From: Pratylenchus scribneri
Lineage: Eukaryota; Nematoda; Chromadorea; Rhabditida; Pratylenchidae
Direction: 5' to 3'
Assembly (NCBI GenBank): GCA_030063045.1
Contig: JAQSEB010000059.1
Span: 868,001-932,000 of the forward strand
Length of the DNA: 64,000 bases
Made by a program: the position numbers and the translations under genes. Position 1 is the first letter of the stretch. Each line of letters opens with the position of its first letter. This document shows, piece by piece, positions 54,476 to 64,000 of this stretch. The notes beneath the pieces were generated by a model. That model had not been told where the DNA came from. It worked only from the letters and a program-made list of their open reading frames with translations, and did no database searches.

Positions 54476-54658
54476 AGTTGGCTGGAAGCAATTGAGGACA
54501 AAGGCACACACATTATTCCCTTCGCTGAAGAGGGAGTGGGCTTGATGGATGTGATCGGGAATAAGCCAGGGGATTCCACAGCAACAGATGAAATGCGGAT
54601 GAGATTGTTGGTCGGCAAGGGAATTGCCCCAATTTGCCATTACCATCTTATTGAATGA
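54476..54658 (+). CDS. Possible last exon of an unidentified gene
   Basis: After a TTTCAG acceptor, one frame reads PRSWLEAIEDKGTHIIPF, then AEEGVGLMDVIGNKPGDSTA and RLLVGKGIAPICHYHLIE before a stop. Composition looks protein-like and differs from the shadow frames. No upstream exons or family could be identified, so this is a weak call. Confidence 0.25.
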   Translation, partial: SWLEAIEDKGTHIIPFAEEGVGLMDVIGNKPGDSTATDEMRMRLLVGKGIAPICHYHLIE

Positions 54659-54764
54659 GAATGTGGAATTAAATTGAAGTAGCATTGACTAGGAAGTATG
54701 AAATTTTGATCAAATTGGCCGTCATAATAGTTTGCAAAGCCGAAATTGGATGTTTAAGTATACT

Positions 54765-55275
54765 AAGCCTTTCTTTTGGCCATAACTCAACAAGGAAACA
54801 ACCAATTCAGGAAGGCGATATGGCGATATGCCATTTTAAAGCCCTAAATGTCTTCTAAAAAGTGGCTTTTAACTAATTTTTTGAAAATTTATAAATTAGA
54901 ATTGATTTTGATTAAATTGACCATCATTCATAATATCTGGCAAAGTTCAGTACTCGTGCAATTCTTTTGGCCATAGATCAACAAGGAAGCAACCAATTTT
55001 GGAAGGCAATATGCCATTTGAAAGCACTAAATGTCCTCTTAAAAGTGGCTTAACTAATTGTTCGAAAATTTAAAATAATTTATAGAAAAATTAGCAGCTT
55101 TTCCTCATTCAATCAGAAAATTCGGATTCATTACACTCAAAGGCATATATCCTTCTTTAAATTTGGAATATACAAAATTTAATAAAATCTCTTTATAAAG
55201 GATATTTTGGGCTTTAAAATGGTATATCGCCTTCTCAGATTGGCTATTGCCTCGCTGAACTATGGGCCAAAAACC
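54765..55275. repeat. Palindromic element, copy 5
   Basis: Two left arms (54.77 and 54.96 kb) and one right arm (55.19-55.27 kb, AAATGGTATATCGCCTTCTC). Same two-left-arm layout as copies 1 and 7. Confidence 0.8.
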
Positions 55276-56024
55276 AATGCAGGTCGTCCTCAATCCTTTG
55301 CATGGTTCAATCATTTCAAATTTCCATCCCTCCAAAATTGTGACCAAAATGCTTTAAACCCCATTCTCCAATCCCAAAATCCTCTTCTCGGAGATATCCT
55401 CCTTCCCCTCGTCCATCATCCACTGGCCTACTGTTCCCCCTCGCCATTTTCAGTGGCTTTGCCTTTCTGTGCGCGGACTTTGCCGGGGTGTCCAAAATCG
55501 GTGGCGGCCGGCTGGTTGGCGTCCCCATCCAAATTCTTCGTTCGTTGACCCAAATTCACCTTTTCCCTCTGCCTGACCCAAATTCGTCCCATCACCAAAG
55601 AAGAGGGGACAAATCCAAATCGGCCGCCACCAAAAAGGGCCCCGCGATTGGATCGTCGCCCCAGGGCGCATGGAACCATCACACAACCCAACCGTCCGTC
55701 AAAACAGTTTATCGCGCCAACCACCAACAAATTTCGTCGTTGTCCCCTTCACCAATTCAAATGCCCAGAGTAGCCAGTTCCGGCGGCCCCGACCGGCGAT
55801 TTGTTGCCCTAAAACCCAAATGGGAATGCGAAGGGGGAGGGCAGTGCGCAAATGGAGGACAACAAAATTTCACAATGCGCAATTCGAGTGGACATTTCCA
55901 AAAATTTAGGGCACCCCAATTCCCCTTTCTTTCATTCCCAAATTTGGCAAATTCACAAAAGTGTCGAAGGGGAAACGATGCTAAATCGGGGTAGGGAACA
56001 AATGAGAACTCCCGATTAAGTATC
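55276..56024. other. C-rich block with open frames
   Basis: Plus-strand frame through about 55488-55994 stays open and includes ALKPKWECEGGGQCANGG, but the minus strand is also open for about 100 codons. No splice-consistent model or known domain, so no gene is called. Confidence 0.3.
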
Positions 56025-56340
56025 TGCATTGGTTTTGGCCTATTGCTCAAAGAAGCAATAGCCATTTCCGGAAGGTGACATGCCTTTTGAAAGCTCTAAA
56101 TGTCTTCTAAAAAGTGGCCTATATTTTAAGTAATTCAGCTTTATAAAAATATTCTTCGATTATCATAAAACCCCAAATTTTCTGGTTGATAAAAGAAAAA
56201 GCTTCTTTTTTACAAAATTTTTAAGTTTTCAAAAATTTATTAAGATGCCACTTTTTAAAAGACATTTAGGGATTTCTATTGGCATTTCGCCTTCTCAAAT
56301 TGGTTGCTTCCTTGTTGAGATATGGCCAAAAGAATGACCC
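56025..56340. repeat. Palindromic element, copy 6
   Basis: Left arm (CCGGAAGGTGACATGCCTTT) and right arm (ATTGGCATTTCGCCTTCTCA) pair around GCCACTTTTTAAAAGACATT. Confidence 0.8.
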
Positions 56341-56432
56341 AGGCACTCCCGATTCCTACAGGAATCCTCACAATTTGGCAAATTCTCAAAATTGGAAAAG
56401 GCGAAACCATAATCCAAAATTCAGTAGCCACC

Positions 56433-56729
56433 AAAATGATTTTCCCTTCTTTCAATTCCATCCTTTTCATCCTTTCACCTTTACTGCTGCTGAATACAAA
56501 GTTGGCCGTAAATGTTTGGCCGACCATTTTTGGGAATAAAAGTTGCTTCCCTTCCCCCATTTTCCATCGAGGCCAATTCTCCTCCACCTCCAAATCCTTT
56601 CCGCCTTGCAATTTGCGACGACGGCCCAAAATGGATGGCCGACGATTTGGATTGGGGGGCATTGGGGTGGGAGGGCGTCAAGGCCAACGCTGGGCTGGGC
56701 CGTCGACAAGGTGGACATTGGCTGACTGA
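56433..56729 (+). CDS. Possible small secreted protein
   Basis: From an ATG at 56433 the frame reads a signal-peptide-like MIFPSFNSILFILSPLLLLN followed by about 78 basic, Gly/Arg-rich residues to a stop at 56729. There are no recognisable domains. An alternative frame in the second half (FRLAICDDGPKWMADDLDWG) looks equally protein-like, so an unseen intron or chance are both possible. Weak call. Confidence 0.25.
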   Translation, partial: KMIFPSFNSILFILSPLLLLNTKLAVNVWPTIFGNKSCFPSPIFHRGQFSSTSKSFPPCNLRRRPKMDGRRFGLGGIGVGGRQGQRWAGPSTRWTLAD

Positions 56730-58040
56730 GGAAAGTGTGGGGAAGAAGAAGGCGATTTGGGACAAACTCCCAAGAGGTGGGCAAAATGATGAGGAGGATT
56801 CACATGCGAAAAGGGAAGAAGGCAAGGTTGGAGGCGAAGTTTAGGGCTACCAAAATGGCCGAAATTCCTTTCAAAATGAGTCAGTGGCGGGTCCACAATT
56901 ATTCAAATCTATTCCATCCCATTCAATCCCTTCATCCTTGTTTATGGCCCATGGAATAAATGTGTTGTTTTCCAATAGATGATTTGGTCGAGGAGTTCAA
57001 AAATTGTGGCCTTGGGCCCAATGGAAGGGGGTAGGGGGAGTCGATTGGCGGTGAATGGCGCGGCCTGGGACCGAGGCCAAAATTTGGTGAATGAATGAAT
57101 GTGCAACCGACGGAGTTGCGCCAACCGGCAACCCAAAATGGGGCCGAGCCTCGTCCCAAGGCCAAAAGATCGCCGAACAGCCGGAAAAAAGGGAAGAGGA
57201 AGGGAAGTGAAGAGATGAAATTTTTGGGGACACATTGATTGGGGCAAAAGGTGTGGACATTGTGAGAGGAGGAGCAGGAATCATGGAAAGTGGGCCTAGC
57301 AAATAGGGTTTCGTCACTGGGCCCATCAATAGCGGCCGGCTGCCTTCCCCCGCTGTTTTTGGCCGCGAGATCAACGAGCACGGGAATGTGGCCCAGCCCA
57401 GTGTGGAGCAGGGAATTTTGTGGTCCTTGTCCCCTTCCTCCGCCTCTCTCAAATGGAAACAGTCAGCCGCCCCTCCCCCTCCAATGCGCATTGCCAAAAC
57501 AGTCCCCCTCCACTCCCGACTTCGACCCTCCTCTTCATCACTATCTGGCCATATTTTTCGCCCCACCAAAGTTGTTTTCCAATTCCCCCTTTGCAAAATT
57601 CACCTTTCCCTCCTTAACAAATTCGCCCACCATCTTCATCTTCTCCCCTTTTTGTCCAATTAACGTCAATTTGGCCGCAGATCGATAAGTGCCCCATACA
57701 CATAATTTGCCCTCTTTCGCCATTTTTGTCCTTCCATTCAAAAACCCTCTCCTCCTCATTTTGCCCATTCCAATGTCCAACAATTTACGATGGGCCCAGC
57801 CAATGCCCACAAATGTGTGTGCCGGTGGCCTTGATGCCTCTATTCGGCCACCGCCACCGAGTGCCCAATTCCCCATCTCCCCCAATGTCCATCTTTCCGC
57901 CTTCACTGTCCATGAGTGATGGCCGGGCCGTCGCGGCGGGGGACCCAATTTTGCCTGTGCACAGTCCCAGCCTTCCCCCTACACTTTCCCTACGGCCTCA
58001 TCATTCCATAGTCCTAGGGGCCAATGTCCCATTTCCCCTC
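56730..58040. other. C-rich region without a supported gene
   Basis: Long open frames occur on both strands because stop codons are rare in this composition. No signal, domain or intron structure stands out. Confidence 0.4.
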
Positions 58041-60055
58041 CAATTCCCCTTGTCCGCCATCGAAGATTATTGCTGGGCCAAATTCCTCCATTCACTGAAG
58101 AGGAGAAGGTCGACCGGTGCCTAGGCTTCGGCATTGTGCATGTGCACAAAACAACAAAAAGTTCTCCTCTCCTATCGCCCTTTGGACCAATTCCCCATCT
58201 CCTCTCCTTTCCTCATTTGGCCTTCTCCTCTCCACCATCAGCAGTTCTTCCCTTTTCTCATTTTTCCTTTTTCCTCTATGGCCAAGCTTCCAATTTGGCC
58301 ACTCACCTTGTCCCCTTGCATTTATTCATTCCCATTTTTCCTCCTAATTTTGTGCATCCTCCGTTCTCAGACCATCTCCCCTCAACATTCCTTATTTTCT
58401 GTTGAAACTGGCAGAATAAATATTTGGGACAAATAAAAGTTCGCCAAAGTGTGTTTTGCCTATTCTTAAAATATTCGCCAAAGTGTGTTTTGCCCCATCT
58501 AAAAATGTTCGCCAAAATGTGTTTTGCCCCATCTAAAAATGTTCGCCAAAATGTGTTTTGCCCCATCTAAAAAATGTTGGCCAAAATGTGTTTTGCACCA
58601 TCTAAAAAATGTTCGTTAAAATGTATTTTGCCCCATCTAAAAAATGTTGGCCAAAAATGTATTTTGCACCATCTGAAAAATGTTCGCCAAAATGTGTTTT
58701 GCCCCATCTAAAAAATGTTCGCCAAAAATGTATTCCATCTAAAAAATGTTCGCCAAAATGTGTTTTGCCCCATCTTAAAAATGTTCGCCAAAATGTGTTT
58801 TGCCCCATCTAAAAAATGTTGGCCAAAATGTGTTTTGCACCATCTAAAAAATGTTCGCCAAAAATGTATTTTGCACCATCTGAAAAATGTTCGCCAAAAT
58901 GTGTTTTGCCCCATCTAAAAAATGTTGGCCAAAATGTGTTTTGCACCATCTAAAAAATGTTCGTTAAAATGTATTTTGCCCCATCTAAAAAATGTTCGCC
59001 AAAAATGTATTTTGCACCATCTGAAAAATGTTCGCCAAAATGTGTTTTGCCCCATCTAAAAAATGTTCGCCAAAATGTGTTTTGCCCCATCTTAAAAATG
59101 TTCGCCAAAATGTGTTTTGCACCATCTAAAAAATGTTCGTTAAAATGTATTTTGCCCCATCTAAAAAATGTTCGCCAAATGTTTTGCCTATTCTTAAAAT
59201 GTTCGCCAAAATGTGTTTTGCCTATTCTTAAAATGTTCGCCAAAATGTGTTTTGCCTATTCTTAAAATGTTCGCCAAAATGTGTTTTGCCTATTCTTAAA
59301 ATGTTCGCCAAAATGTGTTTTGCCTATTCTTAAAATGTTCGCCAAAATGTGTTTTGCCTATTCTTAAAATGTTCGCCTAATGTGCTTTGCCCCATCTAAA
59401 AAATGTTAGCCAAAATGTATTCCCTTTTCTCTCATTTATCCCTCTTTTATTTCTTTATTACTAAAAAGTTATTATTGGAATGTGCATGGAAAAAATACAG
59501 GCGTAATTAAATGAAACAGAAACAAGTGGAATTAGTTCAAAACAGACGGAATTTGTGTAAAGTAAAACATAAATAGGCGGAATTATTTAATTGAAAGTTG
59601 AAATACAACAAAATTAGCCTGCGCAGAGTCCAAGTCTTTTTCCCCTCCTCCTATAGAGCCCACCATCCACAGTCCAAGTAGCCAATGTCCCTTTCATTCC
59701 CTTTTTCTGCCACCGAAGATTATTGTTGGGCCAAATTCCTCCATTCACAGAGGAGAAGAGGTCGACCGGCGCCTAGGCTTCGGCATTGTGCATGTGCACA
59801 ATAACAAAAGTTCTCCTCTCCCTATCGCCTTTTGGACCAATTCCCCATCTCCTCTCCTTTCCATATTTGGCCTTCCTCCCCTCTTCCCATCAGCCTCACT
59901 CCCCTTTTCCCATTCACCTCCTTCTTCTATGGCCAAACTTACAATTTGGCCTTGCCCTCTTCCCCTTCATTCATTCCCAATTTTCCCCAAAATTGTATGT
60001 GCCTCCTCCATTCTCAGACCATCCCCTTTCCCCTCATTTATCTGTTGCTGAGGCC
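58040..60055. repeat. Duplicated 350-380 bp segments flanking a minisatellite
   Basis: Segment at about 58060-58400 is repeated in the same orientation at about 59715-60045. Shared strings include GAAGATTATTG, TGGGCCAAATTCCTCCATTC, GGCATTGTGCATGTGCACAA and TTCTCAGACCATC. A 16 bp gap and substitutions break any shared reading frame. The minisatellite at 58438-59420 lies between the copies. Confidence 0.9.
58438..59420. repeat. 33-36 bp minisatellite, second locus
   Basis: About 28 units with core AAAATGTTCGCCAAAATGTG plus TTTTGCCCCATCTAAA. Variants GTTGGCC, GTTCGTTAAAATGTATT and TTTTGCCTATTCTT alternate in a higher-order pattern of several units. It shares its core with the array in the ShKT gene intron (40.6-41.7 kb). 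Confidence 0.95.
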
Positions 60056-61284
60056 CATTGCTGCTACTGCTGGGGATGGGCCGTGTGCGATTGACGGTTG
60101 AGACTGTGGCCTTGGCCTTGTGGGGCGCGCATTCCCCCATTTCCCCTTTTGCCCACCAATTCCCGTCGTCCACCTTTCCCCCTTGCCTTTCCCGACTCAT
60201 CTCATCTTTGGGGCCCAAGGAGTGTTACTGAAGGAATGCCCATCCCCCACAACAACATTCATTTGGAATGGACCGAGACAGCCGGCACCGCCATTCCGCG
60301 CAACGCCCCAGCCCAGCAGAATATGAGGCCGAGGACGCGACCCAACAGATTCCCGCGCGCATTTCCTCCACTTTTTCATTTCCTTATCATCCAAATGTGA
60401 TCAGAGGCCAAATTTATGAGGCGATTGCCAATAAGGAAAATGGGCTTGGGAGCCACAGCGAATAACCAAAAATCCTTCAAAATTTTGCATCCAAAAAGAG
60501 GACCCGGATCTTATTTTTATTTTCCTGCGCGCCTTTGCCCATTCCCCCAATTACGGTGTCAAGGCTTTTCGTATGGGGGTTATGAAAAGCAGCTGAACCA
60601 AAAGAGGAAGAAAATGGACCAATAGAAGAAAAGAACGACCAGCCATCGGGGACAACAATAGGCACATACAGAGAGAAGGACATCGAATGTGGGCGATCCA
60701 TGTTTTTCCCTCGGGCGGTGGCAGGGCAACCCCGAAATGAAATCGCCTGCCCCCAAGGGCCCTCGAGCACTTTCGCTGGTTGCTGGCAGCCTGGGCTAAT
60801 GAGGGTCCCCTTTTGCCCTTTTGAAAGGGGCACCGTCCACGTCCAATCCAACCAGCCCAATTCGTCGTCGTCGTCGTTCTGCCACCCTTTTCTCCAACAC
60901 ACTTTTTTGGGGCAATGTCCCCTTCCCCCTTTTTTTTGCGCCCCCATTTGACCCAGATTTGGCGAGTCCTGCAGAGCAAAAGCAGTAGGAGCTCGTTCGG
61001 AAGGGCCGGGAGGGAGGGCAGCAACGAATTCGCCACATTCCTTTTGCCTCTGGGCAGCTTTTCATCTAGGGGCGAGATGGGGAGTGGCTCAAAGCCCCGC
61101 ACATTCGAGCCACTTTTCAAACGCGATGGCGGGATTTCCAATCCCAAAGTAGAGCAGCCAATCGCATGGGGTCGAATATTCCAACCAAAGTAGTAGCCAA
61201 TCCTGGAGGGGGGGGGGGGAATATTCTCTTTCAAAATTGTATTTTTGCCTGGTAGGGGAAGGGGACCATTTTAATACTTATTAG
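60056..61284. other. C-rich region; one weak coding candidate
   Basis: A plus-strand frame from 60268 to 60465 (MDRDSRHRHSAQRPSPAEYE ... RGQIYEAIANKENGLGSHSE) has protein-like composition, but no start context, splice partners or family. A 227-codon minus-strand frame (60551-61234) overlaps Arg/Gly/Pro-rich noise. Neither is called as a gene. Confidence 0.3.
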
Positions 61285-61795
61285 GGTCATTCTTTTCACC
61301 GATATCTCGACGAGGCAAAAGCTAATCTGGGAAGGCGATATACCATTGGAAAGCCAAAAGTATCTCCTAAAAAGTGGCTTTTTAAATTTTTATGAATTCA
61401 GGCTTTGTGGGGTCGAATATTCTCTTCGAACATTATATATTTTTTACCTGGTAGGGAAAGGAAACCATTTCAATATGTTGGGCCATTTTTTATTGATATC
61501 TCGACGAGGCAATAGCCAATCTGGGAAGGCAATAAACCACTAGAAAGCCTAAAGTGTCCTCTAAAAAGTGGCCCTATTAAATTTTGAGAATTCAAGCTTT
61601 AAAACAAAAATATATGTCTTTGAGTGCAAGAAAGCCGAATTTTCTGATTGAGTTAGGAAAAGCTGCTTTTTCAAAAAGCTAATTTGAATTTTCGAAAAAT
61701 TAAAAGCTACTTAGAGGGGATTTAGAGCTTTAAAATGGTATATCGTCTTCCGAAATTGGTTGCTTCCTTATTGAGCTATGGCCAAAATGAAGGCT
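61285..61795. repeat. Palindromic element, copy 7
   Basis: Two left arms (61.29 and 61.49 kb) and a right arm (61.70-61.79 kb, AAATGGTATATCGTCTTCCG). The two left arms are near-identical through ATATCTCGACGAGGCAA. Confidence 0.8.
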
Positions 61796-62864
61796 AATGG
61801 ACTGAAATACGGTACTCAAATCGTTCTCTTTCGATTTTTTGCCCCAAATTGACCGATTTTGACCTCCAATCACAATCTCTTCTCTTTAATAGTCCATATC
61901 ATTTTTCCACGTTTTCCTCCGTCAATAACTGAATGGCCCTTTTTTCAACCCAAGCCACATTCATTGCCCTAAATCAATCCATCCCCGTCCCATTTTTTGC
62001 CAATGGCCTTTTCTGTCCACCCACAGTCCAATTCCTTCCTTCCATGTTGCTGGACTGCATGGCCCATTGCCCCCAATCAGCCACAATTTTTGGCTCAATC
62101 CCTTCCTTTCATTCACATTTGCCCATTCCCATCACAATCGCCAATCTCTGTAAAGTCCCCATTCCTCTTTAACCTGTGCCGGTGGTCACTTTTTTGTCCA
62201 CTTCTTCCAATTTCACATTCCACTTCCCCAATTCCACATTTTGCCCTCTCCATTCCTCCTCCAATTCTGCCCCGTTTTTTGCGCCGCTTTTTCGGGTGGC
62301 GACGGCCCTGCACATGACCCAGATCTCCAACTCCTTTGGGGGCGCGATTTAATTGTGCTCTGTTGCTTGCTGGATGGATGGGGCTAGGCTCTCTGCAACA
62401 GCCCCAAAAGCGAAGAGGAGGAGGAGGAAGCCGGAGGCAGCCGACGGCCCTTGTCCCCACAAAGGGTCAGCCAACCAACCAACCAGCCCAGCACTTTATC
62501 CACCCCCCGCCACACTGCGCGAGATCTCCTCCTTGCCCAACCCAAAATTGGGCATTGGGGCGCGAGAATTTTAGGAAAAGGCCGGCAAAGATCGGCGCCG
62601 AATTTCCTTCCTTCTTTCCCGCCCCCATTTTCCCCTTTGCCCCAGTTCCGTGGCGCTCTTCGTCTTCAATGTTCCAATCGCCCTCCAACCCCAATTCCTT
62701 CTCCTTCCACTTATACAGCCCCATCCACCCGAATCAAAAGCCCCATTCCCCCTCCATCATTCATTCATTCCCTGGCACAAATTGAAAATTGGGAGATCCA
62801 ATCCAACAATTCTATATATTTCTCCATTTTTGTCACATGAAAATAAAATTTTAAGATTTGAGAC
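61796..62864. other. C-rich region without a supported gene
   Basis: Overlapping open frames on both strands (for example 62336-62785) are Pro/Ser/His-rich and show no domain, signal or splice structure. Confidence 0.4.
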
Positions 62865-63170
62865 TGTTCTTTTGGCCATAGCTTAACAAGGAATCAACTA
62901 ATTTGGAAAAGCCATATGCCACTTGAAAGCCCTAAATGTATTCTAAAAAGTGGCATTATTCATTTTTGAAAACATAAGTAGTTTTTAAAATAAATGGCTT
63001 TTCCCTGAAAATATCGGATTTATTATACTCAAAGGCATATAACTTTTTTAAAAGCTCAATTCTTAAAATTTAATATAGGCCACTTTGTAGAGGGCACTTT
63101 GGGCTTTCCAATGGTATATCGCCTTCCTAAATTGGTTGTAGCCTCGCAGAGTTATGGCCAAAATAATGGC
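62865..63170. repeat. Palindromic element, copy 8
   Basis: Cleanest copy with one arm each side: GGCCATAGCTTAACAAGGAA ... AAAAGTGGC and GCCACTTTGTAGAGGGCACT ... GAGTTATGGCCAAAAT. Confidence 0.85.
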
Positions 63171-63448
63171 CCCACTGAAATTTCCACTACCGTATTTGAT
63201 TTTATTTCAAAAAATATTAATTCGCAAAAAATAATTTTATTTGGGACAAAATGTCATTTATTTTTTTCTCATCTACTCTCCTATTTTCACACATGATCTC
63301 GCCTCAAGATTTTCCTTGATAGGATTTGCCCTAATAGTTCCATCCTTGATCCCATTCTAATCAAAGATTTGTCCATTTTAATGCGCGAAAATTTATGCCA
63401 ACATCCATTCCAAAACAATTCAATTTCCTCTAAAATTCACAGAGAAAG

Positions 63449-64000
63449 ATGGACGCTTCAACAGCCACAGCGGCAACATCAAATTTATTCGCCAATATTG
63501 GTGTTGATCAGAAGTTGGATTTGGCTGCATTGTTGAGGAATGTTGCCGCAGCTGCAGCAGCATCATCAAATAATTCGAACGCGACAATGGTTTCCTCGTC
63601 AACACCGATCACTGGTTCGACAGCAACATCGCCAAATTCGGTTGGCAATTAAATTCAACCCATTATTATGTTAATATTGAAATTTTAAAGGTCGAAAGTT
63701 CATCCAGCACAAATGGCAATGGACCGGTGGCAATCATCAGTAACAGTCCTTCGCCACCACACAACAATAACAACAATCATGCAGCAGAGTTGAAACCAAT
63801 TCCAGCCTCATCGCTGGCTCCACCCGGCGTTGTTCAACGTCGCCAACTCCCATTCGCACCAATCCAACCGGTGTATGCGCCCAGTGGCCATGGCCGTCAA
63901 ATACTCATCTACGATTCGCGTTCACATCCGGGGAGGAGGCGAGAATTTGCCTACAAAACACGGTTCACAAATCAGTCTGGCTTGACCACCGTCTACTACC
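63449..64000 (+). CDS. N-terminal part of a probable FLYWCH-like nuclear protein
   Basis: Exon 1 (63449-63640) encodes MDASTATAATSNLFANIGVD and a poly-Ala/Ser/Thr stretch. It splices in phase at GTTGGC to exon 2 (63691 onward), which runs off the window end. Exon 2 has poly-Asn/Ser (SPSPPHNNNNNHAAELK), then PIQPVYAPSGHGRQILIYDS and RRREFAYKTRFTNQSGLTTV. The last part resembles the start of a FLYWCH zinc finger, but the Cys/His ligands lie outside the window. Low-complexity N termini like this are typical of transcription factors. Partial gene. Confidence 0.6.

Noticed and set aside
56997..57596. 199-codon minus-strand open frame
   Set aside because: Overlaps an equally long plus-strand frame and several others; composition reflects base bias, with no motif.
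60551..61234. 227-codon minus-strand open frame
   Set aside because: Lies in C-rich DNA where both strands have few stops; residues are low complexity and no splice, signal or family support is visible.

Overview
This is a eukaryotic window, almost certainly from a nematode and probably a plant-parasitic (tylenchid) one. The evidence is many short AT-rich introns (about 40-60 bases) ending in TTTTAG or TTTCAG, tight same-strand gene spacing with AG acceptors just before start codons (as in trans-spliced operons), ShKT-type cysteine-rich secreted proteins, and a fatty-acid/retinol-binding-like secreted protein. Exact genus is inference only; cyst nematodes are the closest match in style. All protein-coding calls below are multi-exon reconstructions made by eye. 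Layout: (1) 1-2.1 kb, a 45-46 bp minisatellite and a four-exon minus-strand FAR-like secreted protein with a GC-AG intron. (2) 2.97-14.13 kb, a complete Dicer on the minus strand. (3) 14.28-18.40 kb, a PTIP/PAXIP1-like multi-BRCT protein on the minus strand, ending only 144 bases upstream of the Dicer start, so a likely PTIP-Dicer operon. (4) 18.4-18.86 kb, a divergent promoter region. (5) 18.86-38.87 kb on the plus strand: TTF2/lodestar SNF2 ATPase, kappa-class glutathione transferase, SEC22 SNARE and the bifunctional glycogen debranching enzyme, with 240-345 base gaps. (6) 39.29-42.88 kb, a secreted ShKT protein. (7) 43-48.4 kb, repeat-rich DNA. (8) 48.44-49.90 kb, a prepro-protein of 238 residues with a neurotrophin (NGF)-like cystine knot, the most unusual gene here. 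(9) 51.0-53.4 kb, an F-box-like protein and a single-pass membrane protein. (10) 53.4-63.4 kb, repeat-rich, C-rich DNA with only weak coding candidates. (11) 63.45 kb to the window end, the start of a probable nuclear FLYWCH-like protein. 

The window is rich in small mobile elements. They include at least thirteen tRNA-derived SINE-like copies in introns, a 1.2 kb hAT element with a perfect 8 bp target duplication, and two further elements with 8 bp duplications. There is also a 0.54 kb near-perfect hairpin, a dispersed family carrying an internal 46 bp minisatellite, and at least eight copies of a palindromic element confined to 43-63 kb. Three minisatellite types recur at unrelated loci. 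The left two thirds are AT-rich and gene dense; the right third alternates palindromic elements with strongly C-rich (plus strand) blocks that show several tandem segmental duplications. 

Functionally the genes are mostly housekeeping (RNA interference, chromatin/transcription, glycogen breakdown, ER-Golgi transport, detoxification), plus secreted cysteine-rich proteins.
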